A DNA stretch of 39,101 nucleotides from Propionibacteriales bacterium. GTDB taxonomy: Bacteria; Actinomycetota; Actinomycetes; Propionibacteriales; Nocardioidaceae. Made by a program: the position numbers and the translations under genes. Location of the stretch: the NCBI GenBank assembly GCA_009379735.1, contig WHTB01000005.1:1-39101 (forward strand), read 5' to 3'. Below the pieces are notes generated by a model. That model was not told where the DNA came from. It saw nothing but the letters and a program-made list of their open reading frames with translations, and made no database searches. How positions within the stretch are numbered: the first letter of the stretch is position 1; every line of letters starts with the position of its first letter. Below, one piece after another: positions 25,290-33,048 of this stretch.

Positions 25290-26657
25290 TCAGACGCGGC
25301 CGTAGAAGTCGGGCGTCTGCCAGTAGAAGACGTTCTCGACCTTGACCGGCACTCCGGTGCGGGGCGCGTGGATCATCTGGTTGTCACCGATGTACAGCGC
25401 CACGTGGAAGATCGTGTCTGGCGTGCCGTCGTCGGACCAGAAGATCAGGTCGCCTCGCCGCAGCTGTGAGTACGAGACGCGCTCGGTCTCGTAGTACTGC
25501 GCACCGCTGTAGTGGGTGAGGGACTTGCCGGCCGCCTCCCACGCCTTCATGGTCAGACCGGAGCAGTCCCACGAGCCCGGACCCTCGGCTCCCCAGACGT
25601 ACGGCTCGCCGAGCTGTGCGTACGCGAAGTCGATCGCCGCCTGCGCGCCACGGCTCTGCGTGGGCGGATCGGGCTCGGGCTCAGGCTCGGGTTCGGGGCG
25701 CGGTCGCGGCTCGGGCTGCGAGTCGTCCGCCCGGTCGGCGCGGTCCCGCCGACGCTCCTCGGCGTTGCGCTGCGCCTCCCGCCACTCGGCCCGGCGCTGG
25801 TCCTTCGCGTCCTGCTGCGCCCGCCACTCCGCCGCCCGCTGCGCCTTGGCCCGCCGCTCGGCCTCCCGCGCCCGACGCTCGGCCTCGATCCGCTCGAGTG
25901 CCTCCTGCCGCTGCGTCGCCAGGCTGACGGACACGTGCTGGGCCTCGGCCAGCTCACTCATCAGGCCGTCTCGGCGGTCGGCCAGGTGGGCGACCGCGGA
26001 CTGTTGGGCTTCGACGGCAGCGGCCGCGGCCTGTTTCGCCTGCTCGGCCTCCTTCGCCGCCTGGTCGGCCAGCTTGGCCGCCTGGGTGGCCTGGTCCTTG
26101 AACACCTTGGCGAGCGCATCCTGCGCGGCGAACCTGTCATAGTCCGACGCCAACGACTCCGACGCACCCTTGTACGCCGCGACGCGGTCGAGCAGCACCT
26201 CGGGGTCCTCGGACGTCAGGTATGCGCCGACCTGTCCCAGCGAGCCGCCGCCCTGGTAGGTGTCGGCGACGAGCCGGCCGATCTGGTCGCGCTGGCGCTC
26301 CAGCCGCTGGTCCTGACGCGCGGCCTTGCGCTTGGCCGCCTTGGCGGTGTCGCGGGCCTGCTCCAGACGCCACTGCGCGCCGTTGTACGCCTCGGCGGCC
26401 TTGGCGGCCTCGACCGCGAGACCTTCGAGCTGGGCGCTGGCCGAGGCCAGGTCGGCGCGGATGGCCTCCACCGAACGCTGCGTCGACTCGACCCGGTCAC
26501 GGGCGTCGTCGACCTCGGACTGCGAGGGGTACGCCCGGTCGTCACCGTCGGCCATCGCGGCCGGAAGGCCACCGACGAGCACGAAGCCGGCCGTTGCCAG
26601 AGCGACGCCACCGCGGATCGCACGAGAGGTCGCCGAGCGGCTGGTGCGCTGATGCAC
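25290..26657 (-). CDS. Secreted NlpC/P60 peptidoglycan endopeptidase, RipA-like
   Basis: 455 aa. It has a basic N-terminus, a hydrophobic core and a likely signal cleavage after PAAMA (about 35). Two long coiled-coil stretches (about 45-130 and 180-300) act as a regulatory or autoinhibitory spacer. A Pro/Glu linker (PEPRPRPEPEPEPEPD) precedes the C-terminal NlpC/P60 domain, with catalytic Cys365 in SWDCSGL, His near 418 in FHVALYIG and the third residue in MIHAP. It should cut D-Glu-DAP bonds during cell separation. The GTG start has GGAAGGA 6 bases upstream. Confidence 0.92.
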   Translation of the reverse strand: MHQRTSRSATSRAIRGGVALATAGFVLVGGLPAAMADGDDRAYPSQSEVDDARDRVESTQRSVEAIRADLASASAQLEGLAVEAAKAAEAYNGAQWRLEQARDTAKAAKRKAARQDQRLERQRDQIGRLVADTYQGGGSLGQVGAYLTSEDPEVLLDRVAAYKGASESLASDYDRFAAQDALAKVFKDQATQAAKLADQAAKEAEQAKQAAAAAVEAQQSAVAHLADRRDGLMSELAEAQHVSVSLATQRQEALERIEAERRAREAERRAKAQRAAEWRAQQDAKDQRRAEWREAQRNAEERRRDRADRADDSQPEPRPRPEPEPEPEPDPPTQSRGAQAAIDFAYAQLGEPYVWGAEGPGSWDCSGLTMKAWEAAGKSLTHYSGAQYYETERVSYSQLRRGDLIFWSDDGTPDTIFHVALYIGDNQMIHAPRTGVPVKVENVFYWQTPDFYGRV

Positions 26658-26725
26658 GTCGCGTCCTTCCGTAGTGGCGTGAGCCCCTTCCCCGAGGCCT
26701 CACGCCCGTTCCCATGTGCACCGTA

Positions 26726-26740
26726 GTCACCATCAGTCAC
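26726..26740 (-). promoter_or_regulatory. Candidate MtrA-type direct repeat upstream of the NlpC/P60 gene
   Basis: On the minus strand the sequence reads GTGAC-TGATG-GTGAC. Further GTGAC (26772-26776) and GTTAC (26808-26812) pentamers lie upstream. Actinobacterial MtrA binds paired GTnAC motifs and controls cell-wall hydrolases of this type (established for mycobacteria and Streptomyces in general). The match here is by eye. Confidence 0.35.
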
Positions 26741-26840
26741 AAATGGAACACTTTCCCCAGAAAAACCTTCAGTCACACGGCGCGTCGCCTTGACAAACTA
26801 CAACGATGTAACTTTTCGCCATCCACCGCAGTTTTTTTCT

Positions 26841-26975
26841 GGCACGGGGCGCCCCCGTTCCAGACCTAATGGGACGGGGCGCCCCCGTTCCAGAAGGGAT
26901 CTGGACCAACGTCACCCGCGGAAGCCGTCGACCAGTCCGTCCGCCGGACTCCTGGAACGGCACGGCCCCGTGCCG
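26841..26975. repeat. Two direct GC-rich repeats with an inverted partial copy
   Basis: 26841-26864 and 26871-26894 match at 23 of 24 bases with a 30-base period, each containing the palindrome GGGGCGCCCC followed by CGTTCCAGA. At 26951-26975 the inverted form TGGAACGGCACGGCCCCGTG appears, so the whole block can fold in alternative ways. Confidence 0.7.
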
Positions 26976-26983
26976 TTCGCGAT

Positions 26984-27011
26984 CATCCCCACGCCTGCAG
27001 GAGTGGGGATG
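26984..27011 (+). terminator. Perfect 9-bp hairpin before the DHFR-family gene
   Basis: CATCCCCAC pairs exactly with GTGGGGATG across a 10-base loop. No plus-strand gene ends before it, so it could be an attenuator in the leader of the gene at 27107 rather than a terminator. Its role is unclear. Confidence 0.4.
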
Positions 27012-27106
27012 GTTGGGTACGGGTGGGGACGAGCCACCACCGTTCCGACGCCGCAGGTGATTTCGGGGAGCCGGGCGCCGGCGCACGACTACCGGAAGGA
27101 CTTCAG

Positions 27107-27847
27107 ATGAGCAGGGTCGTGGTGACCAACAACCTGACGCTCGACGGTGTGATGCAGGCACCGGGCCGGCCCGACGAGGACAGCCGCGACGGCTTCACAC
27201 ACGGCGGCTGGGCCCTGCCGTACAGCGACGAGGTGATGGCCAGGGCGATGGGCGAGGGGATGGCCCAGACCGAGGCCCTGCTGCTCGGGCGACGGACCTA
27301 CGAGGACGTCGCCGGCTTCTGGCCCAAGCAGACCGACAACCCGTTCACCGAGGTGCTCGACAACACCCTGAAGTACGTCGCGTCGACGACGCTGGCCGAG
27401 CCACTCCCATGGGCCAACTCCACCCTCCTCGAGGGAGACGCCGCGGATGCGGTGGCCAGCCTCAAGGAGCAGCCGGGAAAGGACATCGTGGTGCTCGGCA
27501 GCGGCGAGCTCCTGCAGTCGCTGATGCAACGCAACCTCGTCGACGAGTACGTGCTCCTGATCCATCCCCTGGTGCTGGGATCGGGGCGCCGTCTGTTCGC
27601 CGACGACGGCTCGTTCAACGCCCTCCGCCTCGTCGACGACCACCGGCGTGGTGATCGCCACCTACCAGCCAGCCGACATCAGCACGTAGCCGGTCGAGCC
27701 CACGGCCCCTTTGCCGAGCGGCCGCACGCAGTTCGCGACCTTGTGTTCCCGGACTGCAACCGAACCCGCCGCAGACCTGCGTTCTGGGAACACGTGTCCC
27801 GAAACCGCGGCAGGTCGCCGGCTACCCGAGCCCGGCTCCCCTCCTGA
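27107..27847 (+). CDS. Dihydrofolate reductase-family (RibD C-terminal) protein with a C-terminal frameshift
   Basis: From the ATG at 27107 (GGAAGGA 6 bases upstream) the first 178 residues match the RibD_C/YyaP-YwjB type DHFR-like family: NLTLDGVMQAP, LLLGRRTYEDVAGFWP, VASTTL, DIVVLGSGELLQSLMQ and DEYVLLIHPLVLGSGRRLF. The family's usual ending (TTGVVIATYQPA) is present in the DNA but in the +1 frame, from about 27639 to a TAG at 27689. The annotated frame misses it and runs on through palindromic intergenic DNA to 27847, adding about 69 unrelated residues. Either a recent indel near 27637 or a sequencing error is likely. The reductase substrate is unknown. Confidence 0.75.
   Translation: MSRVVVTNNLTLDGVMQAPGRPDEDSRDGFTHGGWALPYSDEVMARAMGEGMAQTEALLLGRRTYEDVAGFWPKQTDNPFTEVLDNTLKYVASTTLAEPLPWANSTLLEGDAADAVASLKEQPGKDIVVLGSGELLQSLMQRNLVDEYVLLIHPLVLGSGRRLFADDGSFNALRLVDDHRRGDRHLPASRHQHVAGRAHGPFAERPHAVRDLVFPDCNRTRRRPAFWEHVSRNRGRSPATRARLPS
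27735..27818. repeat. 84-bp nested palindrome E
   Basis: The outer arms GCGACCT/AGGTCGC enclose GTGTTCCC/GGGAACAC (27743-27750 with 27786-27793), and a second pairing GACCTGC/GCAGGTC is possible in the right half. It lies beyond the shifted DHFR-family stop at 27689, and the readthrough frame crosses it. Confidence 0.6.
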
Positions 27848-27851
27848 AGCG

Positions 27852-27922
27852 ACCTTCCCGTCTCGAACGCCCCCACAAACCGCGCAGATCCGGCATCGAC
27901 GGGGCATCCGGGACGGGAAGGT
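27852..27922. terminator. 71-bp palindrome H between convergent genes
   Basis: The left arm ACCTTCCCGTCTCG.ACGCCCC and the right arm GGGGC.TCCGGGACGGGAAGGT pair at about 19 of 22 positions. It stands between the DHFR-family gene (plus) and ykoC (minus), where a two-way terminator is expected. Confidence 0.55.
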
Positions 27923-27949
27923 CATCTCACGACGGGAAGACAGCCGAGC

Positions 27950-27981
27950 GCATCCATCCACCGAGTGGTGGCAGCTGGCGC
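27950..27981 (-). repeat. Dispersed repeat D, copy 2
   Basis: The inverse of 8225-8257: on the minus strand it reads CCAGCTGCCA..., then CTCGGTGGATGGATGC, with three extra bases between the halves. It begins 7 bases after the ykoC stop. Confidence 0.6.
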
Positions 27982-27987
27982 ACCGCG

Positions 27988-28683
27988 CTAGGCCGGCAGG
28001 ACCCAGGGGCCGACCGCGAGCAGCACGCCGACCAGGGTCATCACAGAGTCGGCGATCCCCCACGGCGCCGCCTCGGCCCAGGTACGCCGGTGCGCCCGGG
28101 CGAACCCCCGGGCGTCCATCGCGACCGACATCCGACCGGACAGCCGCATCGTCGCCACCAGCATCGCCAGCGTCATCGACGCCGTGACCCGGACCCGGCG
28201 CAGCGGCCCGCCGTCCGCGCCCACACCACGGGCTCGCCGGGCCCGGCCGATCTGCCGCCACTGCTCGCCGAGCTGGTCGAGGCGTTGCAGCGCCGCCGAC
28301 GACGCGACGACCACTCGGGCCGGCAGCCGCAGCCGCTGGGCCAGGTGGTCGGCCAGCCGGCTCGGGTCGAGGTACGGGGACAGCACTGCGCCCGGCGCGA
28401 CGAGGTACACGATGCGCAGGGCCGCGCCGAGTGCGACGTCGAGGTCGCGACCGCCGTACAGCCAGGTCGAAACCGCGATCGACACCCCGGCGACCAAACC
28501 GAGCGCCAGCCGGCGCAGCGTGATGCCGATGTCGCGGACGGCCACCACCGCCAGAGCCGCGACCGGCAGCAACGACCACAGCCCGTGCTGCAGCGACCCG
28601 ATCGCCGGTGCGCCGGCGGCCGGCAGCAGGCAGACCAGCAGCAGCGCGAGCGGGCCGGCCCGGGCGACGGGCGACCGCGTCAT
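27988..28683 (-). CDS. ykoC: ECF transporter T component (CbiQ/EcfT family), thiamine precursor uptake
   Basis: 231 aa, several hydrophobic segments. It carries the EcfT coupling motif in SVAMDARGFARA (Ala-Arg-Gly) and the preceding cytoplasmic region rich in Arg (QWRQIGRARRARG). It couples ATP hydrolysis by the ATPase subunit to movement of the substrate-binding S subunit. The ATG overlaps the ATPase stop (ATGA). The symbol rests on gene order S-A-T under a TPP riboswitch. Confidence 0.85.
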   Translation of the reverse strand: MTRSPVARAGPLALLLVCLLPAAGAPAIGSLQHGLWSLLPVAALAVVAVRDIGITLRRLALGLVAGVSIAVSTWLYGGRDLDVALGAALRIVYLVAPGAVLSPYLDPSRLADHLAQRLRLPARVVVASSAALQRLDQLGEQWRQIGRARRARGVGADGGPLRRVRVTASMTLAMLVATMRLSGRMSVAMDARGFARAHRRTWAEAAPWGIADSVMTLVGVLLAVGPWVLPA

Positions 28684-30158
28684 GTCCGGCGCCCCCGGCT
28701 CAGTCGGGTCCGGTCGTCGGCGACCCGCGAGACCGCGAGCAGGTCATGGGTCGCCACCGCGACGGCGGCTCCGGCGTCTCGTGCGGACGCCGCCGCACCC
28801 GTCACCGCGGCCCAGGTCAGCCGGTCCTGGCCGACCGTCGGCTCGTCGAGCAGCAGCGCCGCCGGGCCGTGGGCCAGCGCGGCCGCGATCATCACCCGGC
28901 GCTGCTCGCCCCCGGACACCTGGTACGGGTTGGCGGCCGCGAGATGCCCGACACCCAGCGCGTCGAGCAGCCGATCGGCCCGGCGCTCCGCCCACTGCGC
29001 GCGCCCGACCGCCCGGGCCGCGGTCAGCACCTCGTCGCGCACCGTCGTCGTGACCACCCCGTGCTCGGGCTGCTGCGGAACCCAGGCGAGGTGGCCCGCC
29101 AGCACCCGGGACCGCCAGGACCAGAGCGGCTTGTCAGGTCCCGCACCACACACCTGGCCGGCGGTCGGCTTCAGCAGCCCGGCCAGCACCCCGACCAGCG
29201 TCGACTTGCCCGCCCCGCTGCGACCGGTGACGGCGAGCAGGCGGCCGGCATCGAGCCGCTGGTCGATGCCGTCGAGGGCAAGCGTCGTACGGCGACCCCC
29301 GCCGCCCAGTCGCGAGGTGTGACGGACGACGATGCCGGTCGCCTCCACCACCGGGCCACTGGCCGGGGTGTGCGGGGCGACGAGGTCCGAGTCGAGGTCG
29401 ACCGGGTCGGGGTCGGGCTCGCCTGGCACCCAGATCCCCTGTGCAGCAAGGGAACGCGCGTTCTCGGCCAGCACTCGGGAAGGCTCGCCGTCGGCCACCA
29501 AGCGACCGCCGTCACCGAGCACGACGACCCGGTCGACCAGGTCGACCCAGGGGCCGATCCGGTGCTCGACCACGACCAGCGTGCTGCCCCGGCGACGCAC
29601 GACGTCGACCACCGCGGCCCGTACGTCGGCGGCCAGCTCGGGGTCGAGCATCGACGTCGGCTCGTCGAGCAGCAGCACGCCCGGCTGCATCACCAGGGCG
29701 CCGGCCAGCGCGAGTCGCTGCATCTCCCCGCCCGACAGCGCGTGCGTCGGGTGGTCCAACGGGTACGCCAGGTCGACCGCGGCCAGCGCCTCCTCGACCT
29801 GCGGCCAGATCTGCTCCCGCGGCGTGCTCAGGTTCTCCAGGCCGAACGCGACGTCACGGCCGATCCGTTCCGCCACCAGCGACGCGGTCGGGTCCTGCAG
29901 CAACAGAGCGACCCGGCCCGGATGCTCGTGCGGCTCCTCGCCGTCGACCGTGACCCGGCCCGACAGCTCGCCGACGTCGGCCGTCAGCAGCAGGCCGGCC
30001 AGTCCACGCAGCAAGGTGGACTTGCCGGCGCCGCTGGCACCCGCGAGCAGGACCCGCTCGCCGGGCTCGATGGTGAGGTCGAGGTCCCTGAGCACCGGCT
30101 GCCGTCGCGACGACGGCCGCCAGCTCAGCCCCTGGACCTCGACCCGAGAGCCGGCCAA
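28680..30158 (-). CDS. ykoD: ECF transporter ATPase with two fused ATP-binding domains
   Basis: 492 aa from a TTG at 30158, one base after the ykoE stop. Two complete ABC domains occur in one chain. Domain 1 has GASGAGKST, LSGGEMQR and LLLDEPTS. Domain 2 has GRSGAGKST, VSGGEQRR and LLLDEPTV. This double ATPase is typical of the YkoD class, replacing separate EcfA/EcfA' subunits. No ATG or GTG lies in frame near the ykoE end; the open frame upstream reaches 30257 only by running through ykoE out of frame. The TTG start with translational coupling is my best reading but is not certain. Confidence 0.88.
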   Translation of the reverse strand: MAGSRVEVQGLSWRPSSRRQPVLRDLDLTIEPGERVLLAGASGAGKSTLLRGLAGLLLTADVGELSGRVTVDGEEPHEHPGRVALLLQDPTASLVAERIGRDVAFGLENLSTPREQIWPQVEEALAAVDLAYPLDHPTHALSGGEMQRLALAGALVMQPGVLLLDEPTSMLDPELAADVRAAVVDVVRRRGSTLVVVEHRIGPWVDLVDRVVVLGDGGRLVADGEPSRVLAENARSLAAQGIWVPGEPDPDPVDLDSDLVAPHTPASGPVVEATGIVVRHTSRLGGGGRRTTLALDGIDQRLDAGRLLAVTGRSGAGKSTLVGVLAGLLKPTAGQVCGAGPDKPLWSWRSRVLAGHLAWVPQQPEHGVVTTTVRDEVLTAARAVGRAQWAERRADRLLDALGVGHLAAANPYQVSGGEQRRVMIAAALAHGPAALLLDEPTVGQDRLTWAAVTGAAASARDAGAAVAVATHDLLAVSRVADDRTRLSRGRRT

Positions 30159-30159
30159 G

Positions 30160-30810
30160 TCAGATCGCGCGACTCTCGTGCAGCTCCCGCCCGGGCGGCA
30201 TCGCGTCGATCGCGCCGGTCCTGGCCAGCGCGCGGGTGACCAGCCAGCCACCGGCACCGGCGATCACCGCGCCGGAGACGGCGAAGCAGGCCAGGTAGAT
30301 GAGCTTGTAGTCCCACGCCCAGTCGGTCCAGTAGACCTGCCACTCGTACACCGAGGCGGCGACCGCCGCGCCCACCCCGGCCAGCGCCGCGACGCCGAGG
30401 TTGAAGCGCCGGTAGAGGAACAGCAGCAGCACCAGCTCGGCGCCGAGGCCCTGCACGAGCCCGGAGTTCAGCGTGGTCCAGCCCCACTGGTTGCCGAGGA
30501 CGGCGGAGACGGACGCGGCCAGCAGCTCGGCCAGCAGGGCGGCGCCGGGCCGACGGACGATCAGGCCGCCGAGCACACCGGCCAGCAGCCAGGTGCCGCC
30601 GAGCAGGCCGACGACGGGTGCCGCGACCGCCCGGAACGGCACGGCCAGGAACTCGTAGCTGAGGTTCCAGCCCCAGAACGCGACGCCCAGCGCGACGCCG
30701 ATCAGGGCGGCGGTGAGCAGGTCGATGGTGCGCCACGCGAACAACGGCGGCGACGCCAGTGCGCTGCGGCCGTCGGTGGCTTGGTTTGTTGACGCGGTGT
30801 TGTTGGTCAT
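30160..30810 (-). CDS. ykoE: ECF transporter S component, YkoE family (hydroxymethylpyrimidine/thiamine precursor)
   Basis: 216 aa, about six membrane segments, with the Trp/Tyr-rich segments AFWGWNLSYEFL, VLGNQWGWTTLNSG and YEWQVYWTDWAW typical of YkoE. As the S component it binds the vitamin precursor and docks on YkoC/YkoD. The ATG at 30810 has GGGAGG 5 bases upstream. A TPP riboswitch precedes it, which strongly supports a thiamine-related substrate. The precursor itself (HMP versus thiamine) is inferred from the family. Confidence 0.88.
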   Translation of the reverse strand: MTNNTASTNQATDGRSALASPPLFAWRTIDLLTAALIGVALGVAFWGWNLSYEFLAVPFRAVAAPVVGLLGGTWLLAGVLGGLIVRRPGAALLAELLAASVSAVLGNQWGWTTLNSGLVQGLGAELVLLLFLYRRFNLGVAALAGVGAAVAASVYEWQVYWTDWAWDYKLIYLACFAVSGAVIAGAGGWLVTRALARTGAIDAMPPGRELHESRAI

Positions 30811-30860
30811 GCGGTCCTCCCGGGCACAGGGAGGGGAAGTCGCGAGGTGGCGACTCGAGT

Positions 30861-30952
30861 CTCGACTCCCTCCACCGGTGCTAGCCGGATCAGGTTCGAG
30901 GGTCTGCGGCCGTTTCCGCACTCTCAGCGCCGGTGGGCGCTCCCCTGTCGTA
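30861..30952 (-). promoter_or_regulatory. TPP riboswitch (THI element) controlling ykoEDC
   Basis: On the minus strand the conserved segments appear in order: GGGGAGCGCC, GGCGCTGAGAGTG, ACCCTCGAACCTGATC, CGGCTAGCACCGG and GGAGGGAGTCG. These are the P1 strands, the CUGAGA pyrimidine-sensor loop and the GAACCUGAUC stem. A small hairpin AGTCGC/GCGACT (30838-30855) lies between it and the GGGAGG of ykoE. No T run is visible, so ligand binding probably blocks the ribosome site rather than ending transcription (inference). Confidence 0.93.
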
Positions 30953-30969
30953 GGGGCTCAGCGTACCTC

Positions 30970-31938
30970 TCAGCGGGTGCGCCCCCGTGGCCGGAGCCGG
31001 CTGTTGGGCATCTCCGGGGCGGGCAACCGGTCGCCGTCGAACGCCTCGACCACCCCGAACCGGTCGCTCTCGGCCATCCAGTCGCCGCGCGCCTCGACGA
31101 TCTCGTCGTGGCTGCGGCCGATGAAGTTCCACCACATCACGATCTGCTCCTCGAACGGCTCGCCGCCGAGCAGCAACAGCCGGGCGCCGCCGGTGCTGGC
31201 GACGGACGCTGCCGTGCGGCCGATGCCGAGGTAGAGCATCTCGCCGTGCTGGAGTCGGGTGTCCTCGACCGTGGCGGAGCCCTCGGTCACCAGCACGGCG
31301 TGCTCGTGCTCCGCCGCGAGCGGCACCTGGGCGGCCGTGCCCGCCGGCACCGCGACCTCGGCACCGACGAGCGGTGAGTACGTCGGCGCCGGTGACCGTA
31401 CGCCCGCCACCTCACCGACCATCACGGTGGCGCTCACCCCGTCGCCGAGGTCGGCCACCGGCAACTCGCGGTAGGAGTCGAACGCCCGGGGCGCGGTGTG
31501 CCGGTGCGCGTCGGGGAGCGCGACCCACAGCTGGACGCCGTGCAGCATCGGCGGGTGGTCCGACGGTGACTCCTCCGAATGCGCGATCCCGGCGCCGGCG
31601 GTCATGATGTGCAGCTCGCCCGGGCCGATGCGGACCGCCGACCCGATGCTGTCGAGGTGCTGCACCTCACCGTCAAGCAGCCAGCTCACAGTCTGCAGAC
31701 CGGTGTGCGGGTGCGGCGGGACCCGCATGCCGGGAGACGCAGAGATGTCGTCCGGGCCGTAGTGGTCGACGAAGCACCAGGCACCGACCATCCGGCGCTC
31801 CTTGTGCGGCAGCAGCCGACGTACCTGCGTGGTCTTGCCCAGCCACACCTTGCGCGGCTCGAGCAGCTCGGTCACGGCCTCGAGCGGAGCCTGCCCGCCA
31901 CCCGCGGACTCGGCCGGATCACGCTCAAGGTTGCTCAC
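30970..31938 (-). CDS. Pirin family protein
   Basis: 322 aa bicupin. The metal-binding N-terminal cupin shows PPHPHTGLQTVSWLLDGEV and, further on, HIMTAGAGIAHSE, giving the three His and one Glu of pirins. The C-terminal cupin is present (VPLAAEHEHAVLV to EPFEEQIVMWWNF). Bacterial pirins include quercetin 2,3-dioxygenases and redox regulators; the role here is open. It starts at a GTG six bases after the PAP2 gene, so both are likely on one transcript. Confidence 0.92.
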   Translation of the reverse strand: MSNLERDPAESAGGGQAPLEAVTELLEPRKVWLGKTTQVRRLLPHKERRMVGAWCFVDHYGPDDISASPGMRVPPHPHTGLQTVSWLLDGEVQHLDSIGSAVRIGPGELHIMTAGAGIAHSEESPSDHPPMLHGVQLWVALPDAHRHTAPRAFDSYRELPVADLGDGVSATVMVGEVAGVRSPAPTYSPLVGAEVAVPAGTAAQVPLAAEHEHAVLVTEGSATVEDTRLQHGEMLYLGIGRTAASVASTGGARLLLLGGEPFEEQIVMWWNFIGRSHDEIVEARGDWMAESDRFGVVEAFDGDRLPAPEMPNSRLRPRGRTR

Positions 31939-31944
31939 GTCGGA

Positions 31945-33048
31945 TCAGCCGGAGCTCGTCACCCGGGTGCGCGCGACGGTCGGCGAGCTCGGCCCGGGCT
32001 CAGGCAGCGGGCGAATCGCCGCCTCGATCTGCGGACCGGGCCCGAAGACCAGGCCGCGATAGTTGCCGCGCAGCGAGTGCCCGGTGGCGACCGCGCCGGC
32101 CCAGACGGCGAACCAGCCGATGGCGAGCCCGGCGACGTCATCGGCGATGTAGTGCCAGCCGAAGTACAGCGTGGAGACGATCGTGGCGCCGAGGAACGCC
32201 CAGTGCGCCACCCGGATCCAGGTGGTGCGTACCGCGAGGTGGGCGAGCAGCGCGGCCGAGAACAGGACAGACACGTGCAGGGAGGCGAAGCCGGCGATGC
32301 CGAACACCGACTCCGTCTGATGGGGATCGGTGATCACGACCGATCGGGCGTACCACAGCCCGGCCTGCAGCTGGGAGACACCGGTGTCGGGCAGGTCCCA
32401 GAACAGCGAGGGCTCGACGAAGGCCGGCCCCTGGCTCGGGATGAGGTAGTAGCTGGCCAGGCCGAGGCACCAGTTGAAGCACAGCGCCGTGGCGTACCAG
32501 AGGCCGCCAGCCAGGTTGCGCGACCACACCAGCCAGAAGGCGACCGAGACCGGCACGAAGATCAGGTAGCCGACGTAGATCGTCGAGAGCACCTGGGCGG
32601 AGATCCCGGTGCCCAGCAGGTCGTGCAGCAAGGTGGCCGGCTCGTGGCCGAACGCCAGCCACCGGTCGAGCGCCGCGAGCTGGTCGTCGTGGATGACCTC
32701 ACGCACGAACGGCAGGAAGCTCTTGAGGTTCCGGTAGGTGACGTAGGTGATGTAGAAGCAGCCGAGGCCGACGACGATGACGGTGATGCGGCCGGGCGTC
32801 CAGCGCTCGTGGATGACATTGCGCGCTTGCCGGTAGAGGCCACGCACGCCGCGAGCGCGGAAGAGGCTTCGCGGGACGACATCGGCGGCGAAACAGATCA
32901 GCACGATCATCGGCAGCCGGACCCAGGAGGGGCCGAGGAACCCGTCGGGGTCGCGCAGCGGCAGGTCGAGCAGCGCTGCCGCCGACACGGAGATGACCCC
33001 CATGACCACAGCAAGCGAAACCGCTAAACCGTACGCCCGCCAACTCAT
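31945..33048 (-). CDS. PAP2-superfamily membrane phosphatase/transferase (Aur1-like)
   Basis: 367 aa, multiple membrane segments. The phosphatase motifs are GFASLHVSVLFSA (SxxH) and YFGWHYIADDVAGL (conserved His and Asp), with IPSQGPAF before them. The pattern resembles the PAP2_3 subgroup that includes inositol-phosphorylceramide synthases, so it may transfer or remove a phospho-head group from a lipid. I chose the ATG at 33048: TAGCCT lies exactly 7 bases upstream and no Shine-Dalgarno is seen, so the mRNA looks leaderless. A start six codons earlier is less likely. Confidence 0.85.
   Translation of the reverse strand: MSWRAYGLAVSLAVVMGVISVSAAALLDLPLRDPDGFLGPSWVRLPMIVLICFAADVVPRSLFRARGVRGLYRQARNVIHERWTPGRITVIVVGLGCFYITYVTYRNLKSFLPFVREVIHDDQLAALDRWLAFGHEPATLLHDLLGTGISAQVLSTIYVGYLIFVPVSVAFWLVWSRNLAGGLWYATALCFNWCLGLASYYLIPSQGPAFVEPSLFWDLPDTGVSQLQAGLWYARSVVITDPHQTESVFGIAGFASLHVSVLFSAALLAHLAVRTTWIRVAHWAFLGATIVSTLYFGWHYIADDVAGLAIGWFAVWAGAVATGHSLRGNYRGLVFGPGPQIEAAIRPLPEPGPSSPTVARTRVTSSG

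Larger units (their letters stand above)
26658..27106. other. 449-bp gene-free region between the NlpC/P60 and DHFR-family genes
   Basis: The NlpC side (to about 26840) is AT-rich for this genome and carries four GTCAC/GTAAC pentamers (26726-26740, 26772-26776, 26808-26812). The other side holds two 24-base direct repeats with an inverted partial copy (26841-26975) and a perfect 9-bp hairpin (26984-27011). I see no gene. Confidence 0.6.

Noticed and set aside
26658-26840. A ydaO-type (cyclic di-AMP) riboswitch before the NlpC/P60 gene, as found before cell-wall hydrolases in other actinobacteria
   Set aside because: None of the conserved segments of that riboswitch could be found in the leader. 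The paired GTnAC motifs are a better fit to a protein-bound promoter.
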